The notes under the pieces are model-generated. The model saw only the letters and a program-made list of their open reading frames with translations, did no database searches and had not been told where the DNA came from. Both the position numbers and the translations under genes were made by a program. A stretch of 8,148 nucleotides of DNA from Gemmatimonadales bacterium UBA4718. Lineage in GTDB: Bacteria > Gemmatimonadota > Gemmatimonadetes > Gemmatimonadales > Gemmatimonadaceae. Positions 6,045 to 8,148 of the stretch are shown here, one piece after another (within the stretch, counting starts at the first letter, position 1; each line of letters starts with the position of its first letter). The stretch lies in NCBI GenBank assembly GCA_002404375.1, contig DHJO01000018.1, positions 1 through 8,148 of the forward strand, written 5' to 3'.

Positions 6045-7022
6045 CTACGCCGATGGATCTCTGAGCGCCGCCGGCGTGTCCGGAGGCTGCCGCTTCCACC
6101 TGCGATGCTGCCAGAAGTACTGCGCGGGCACTACCCGCACCCAGTGCTCCAGACGCTCGGTAAAACGTGCAACGATCGCGTCCACGTCGCGATCCCGGTC
6201 GCCTGTTTGTCGCGCTTCGATTCGCTCGACGACAATCCGGTACCGGCCGTTTGGCTGCCGGACGGCGACGACGAACAGAACCGGAACCTCGAATCGCAAA
6301 GCGAATACCGCCGCGCCGCGCGGAGTCTTGGCCGGCCGCCCGAAGAATGGTACGAACGTGGAGGCGAGTCCCAGCACTCCCTGATCGGCGACGAACGCCA
6401 CCGCACGCCCCGCGCGCAGCGAGCGCGGCGTGCGACGCACTGCTTCGGAATCGTGCACGATCGTCATTCCCATCTCTTCCCGGGTGTGATTGATGTAGGA
6501 ATCGAAGAGCGGGTTGGCCATTCCGCGCACTATCGCGTCGAGCGGAATACCGCGGGCGGCCACGTAGGCGCCGGCAAGCTCCCAGTTGCCGAAGTGCCCG
6601 GTGACCATCACCGCTCCCTTGCCCTTCGCCATCACATCTTCGACTTCTTCCCACCCTTCGACCGTTTCAACGAGCCGCTGGAGCCCGTCCTTCCCGATTC
6701 CATCGAGCAGCGCGGTCTCGATAAAGCTTCGCCCGAGATGTCGGTAAGACTCGCGCGACAGGCTCACGACCGCTTCATGTGTGAGGTCCGGGAACGCCGC
6801 GGCGATCTGCTTCTCGACGACCCGCTTTCTTATTCGCAGCGGGCGATATCCGAGCACGCCGAGCCTCTCGCCGACCTTGCACGCCGCATCCCAGCTCAGA
6901 GCACGCAGCGCACCGATCGTCGCACGCATCGTGTAGTACTCGGCGCGATGAGCGAGCGTAGGTTTTCGCTCGAGCGTGTCGGGATGCTTCGCCTCCTGGC
7001 GAGTTTTCGTTACACTGGTCAC
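6045..7022 (-). CDS. LpxL/HtrB-family lipid acyltransferase (lipid A late acyltransferase-like)
   Basis: Members of this family (LABLAT, PF03279) transfer acyl chains to lipid A precursors or, in other bacteria, to phosphatidylinositol mannosides, at the inner face of the inner membrane. The HX4E catalytic motif is HFGNWE (143-148). ADQG (212-215), FVPFFGRPAKTPRG (223-236) and YFWQHRRWK (302-310) are also characteristic. At 325 residues the length is typical. A frame reaching an ATG at 7085 exists, but it would overlap the glycosyltransferase by 67 bases. The GTG at 7022 has AGGGG four bases upstream and overlaps the glycosyltransferase stop as GTGA, so it is preferred. A hydrophobic amphipathic stretch near 33-60 could associate with the membrane; no clear signal peptide is seen. 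Pairing with a GT4 enzyme suggests a role in making a glycolipid or LPS. Whether its acceptor is lipid A is inference. Confidence 0.92.
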   Translation of the reverse strand: MTSVTKTRQEAKHPDTLERKPTLAHRAEYYTMRATIGALRALSWDAACKVGERLGVLGYRPLRIRKRVVEKQIAAAFPDLTHEAVVSLSRESYRHLGRSFIETALLDGIGKDGLQRLVETVEGWEEVEDVMAKGKGAVMVTGHFGNWELAGAYVAARGIPLDAIVRGMANPLFDSYINHTREEMGMTIVHDSEAVRRTPRSLRAGRAVAFVADQGVLGLASTFVPFFGRPAKTPRGAAVFALRFEVPVLFVVAVRQPNGRYRIVVERIEARQTGDRDRDVDAIVARFTERLEHWVRVVPAQYFWQHRRWKRQPPDTPAALRDPSA

Positions 7023-8148
7023 GACGCCCCTGCCCCGGTTACGCGATACGTGAACTCGCGGGTATCCCGCGCCACACGATCCCAATTGTAGTGAGCCTCC
7101 ACGGCGCGGCGTCCGGCGGCTCCCATCTGCTTGCGACGCTCCGGATTCATCAACAGCGAGCGAATTGCGCCCGTTATCCCGTCGGAATCGGTGGGCGGGA
7201 CCACGATTCCCGTTTCCCCGTCGCGAACAGCCGAGCGCACACCACCGGAGTCCCCCCCGACTGAGGGAATGCCCGAGGCCGCGGCTTCGAGAAACGAAAT
7301 ACCAAATCCTTCGACGTTTATCTCGTTGTCCACGCGCGAGGCACCGAGGTATATCGTCGAGGTGGCGTAAGCCTCGGGAAGCTCGTCGTCGCGCATGGGG
7401 CCGACGAATCCGACTTTATCAGAGACGCCGAGCTCCTTCGCGAGCGCCCGCAAGCGGGCTTCGTCGACGCCTTCGCCGACGATGATGTAGCGCAGCTCGG
7501 GAAAATCGCGCCGCAGAGCCGCGACCGCCCGAATCCCCATGTCCTGTCCCTTGTGCGGCACGAGCCGCGCGACGGTCAGAATGACAGGCGCATCTCCCAC
7601 TCCCCAGCGCCGGCGCAGCGCACCAGTATCACGCGACGGATTGAATCTCACCGGATCCGTCCCGAGATCGAGCGCGACGACAGGCGGCGGCTTTTCAATT
7701 CCGACCTGCTCCATCACATCCGAGGTGAGATCCGCTACCCATTTGGATGTTGCGACAATTCCTGACGCGTGCCCCATTATCGACTGCGCAGTCCTCCGCT
7801 TCAGCGCGCTGCGCTGCGCCTTCTGTCTCTCGCGGAGAAGATCTCCGCCGTTGACGTAGACGAGGTACGGAGTCCGCAGCTCCCTGTTCGCCCAGCGCAC
7901 GGCGTATCCGACGGGCCTGATATTGCCGCAATGAATCACATCGAAATCCGGTGAGCGTCCCGATGTGAGCCAGCTCGCCCAGCGCAGCTGGTTGGAGAAG
8001 CGATTCGCGCGCTCGAACGGAAAGGGCTGGCGGTAGATGTTGTAAGTCTCCTGATCGTCGAACTCGCTGGCGCGTGCCGCGGCCACAGTGGAGACACTCA
8101 TCGTCGTTTCGTCGCCATCGCCGAAGCGGCGGCACAGCTCGACGTGTC
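7019..8148 (-). CDS. GT4-family glycosyltransferase, N-terminus cut by window edge
   Basis: This is a GT-B fold, retaining glycosyltransferase using an NDP-sugar. An ATG lies at 8101, but the frame stays open to the window edge. The residues before it (such as HVELCRRFGDGDE) look like the first helix of the acceptor domain, and the usual N-terminal first strand and glycine-rich loop are absent from the visible part, so the true start lies beyond 8148. About 375 residues are visible. Counting from the ATG at 8101: VIHCGNIRPVGY (55-66) and YVNGGDLL (82-89) belong to the acceptor domain. The donor domain begins at ILTVARLVPHKGQ (174-186). The EX7E motif is Glu264 and Glu272 in EGFGISFLEA, followed by GGDSGGVRSAV (282-292). 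The pattern recalls PimB-type mannosyltransferases, but the sugar and acceptor cannot be read from sequence. The stop overlaps the start of the acyltransferase. Confidence 0.92.
   Translation of the reverse strand, partial: HVELCRRFGDGDETTMSVSTVAAARASEFDDQETYNIYRQPFPFERANRFSNQLRWASWLTSGRSPDFDVIHCGNIRPVGYAVRWANRELRTPYLVYVNGGDLLRERQKAQRSALKRRTAQSIMGHASGIVATSKWVADLTSDVMEQVGIEKPPPVVALDLGTDPVRFNPSRDTGALRRRWGVGDAPVILTVARLVPHKGQDMGIRAVAALRRDFPELRYIIVGEGVDEARLRALAKELGVSDKVGFVGPMRDDELPEAYATSTIYLGASRVDNEINVEGFGISFLEAAASGIPSVGGDSGGVRSAVRDGETGIVVPPTDSDGITGAIRSLLMNPERRKQMGAAGRRAVEAHYNWDRVARDTREFTYRVTGAGAS
7027..7031 (-). promoter_or_regulatory. Ribosome binding site of the LpxL-family gene
   Basis: AGGGG lies four bases before the GTG at 7022 and inside the end of the glycosyltransferase gene. 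With the GTGA stop/start overlap (7019-7022) it indicates translational coupling, and decides a GTG start over the upstream ATG at 7085. Confidence 0.55.

Noticed and set aside
6034..6654. N-terminal extension of the permease frame to an ATG at 6654
   Set aside because: The extra 207 residues are arginine- and glycine-rich, overlap the acyltransferase and precede a good ribosome binding site at 6037-6042.
6105..7091. 328-codon plus-strand open frame
   Set aside because: It is the antisense shadow of the LpxL-family acyltransferase, which carries catalytic motifs; the shadow has none.

Overview
This is a high-GC window from a Gram-negative bacterium. The TyrS, PBP1A and glycosyltransferase sequences look like those of Gemmatimonadota or a close relative; this is judged from protein character only, since the window holds no rRNA or other phylogenetic marker that I could test. 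Coding density is very high, with eight genes and no gene-free stretch over 300 bases. I see no mobile element, CRISPR array, tRNA or rRNA.

Layout. Positions 1-2260 (minus strand) hold most of a class A penicillin-binding protein (PBP1A family) whose C-terminus runs off the left edge. It is divergent, across a 70-base gap, from tyrS (2331-3590, plus), which encodes tyrosyl-tRNA synthetase. Two small plus-strand genes follow tyrS: a VOC/glyoxalase-fold protein (3635-4015) and a DUF3303-type protein (4043-4315). These meet a convergent minus-strand block at about 4315-4334, where a perfect 11-bp inverted repeat lies. Read in its own direction, the minus block is: GT4 glycosyltransferase (7019-8148, N-terminus off the right edge), LpxL-family acyltransferase (6045-7022), OppC/DppC-type ABC permease (5173-6033), and a CmpX-like TM-helix/MscS-related membrane protein (4334-5107).

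How the genes fit together. Most of the window concerns the cell envelope: peptidoglycan synthesis (PBP1A), probable lipid A or lipid acylation (LpxL-like), sugar transfer (GT4), peptide import (OppC-like) and membrane tension or osmotic homeostasis (CmpX-like). The glycosyltransferase and acyltransferase overlap by a GTGA stop/start. The permease follows after 11 bases, which hold its ribosome binding site. These three are very probably one transcript, and the channel gene, 59-65 bases further on, may belong to it.

Translation signals split in an interesting way. Genes inside operons (acyltransferase, permease, channel, DUF3303) have Shine-Dalgarno sequences. tyrS and the VOC gene have none, and instead carry a TANNNT hexamer exactly at -12 to -7 from the ATG, as expected for leaderless mRNAs. 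PBP1A looks nearly leaderless. This promoter pattern, the orphan permease and the truncated MscS-like architecture are the most notable points. I found no convincing undescribed multi-gene system; most of the window is ordinary housekeeping and envelope genes.
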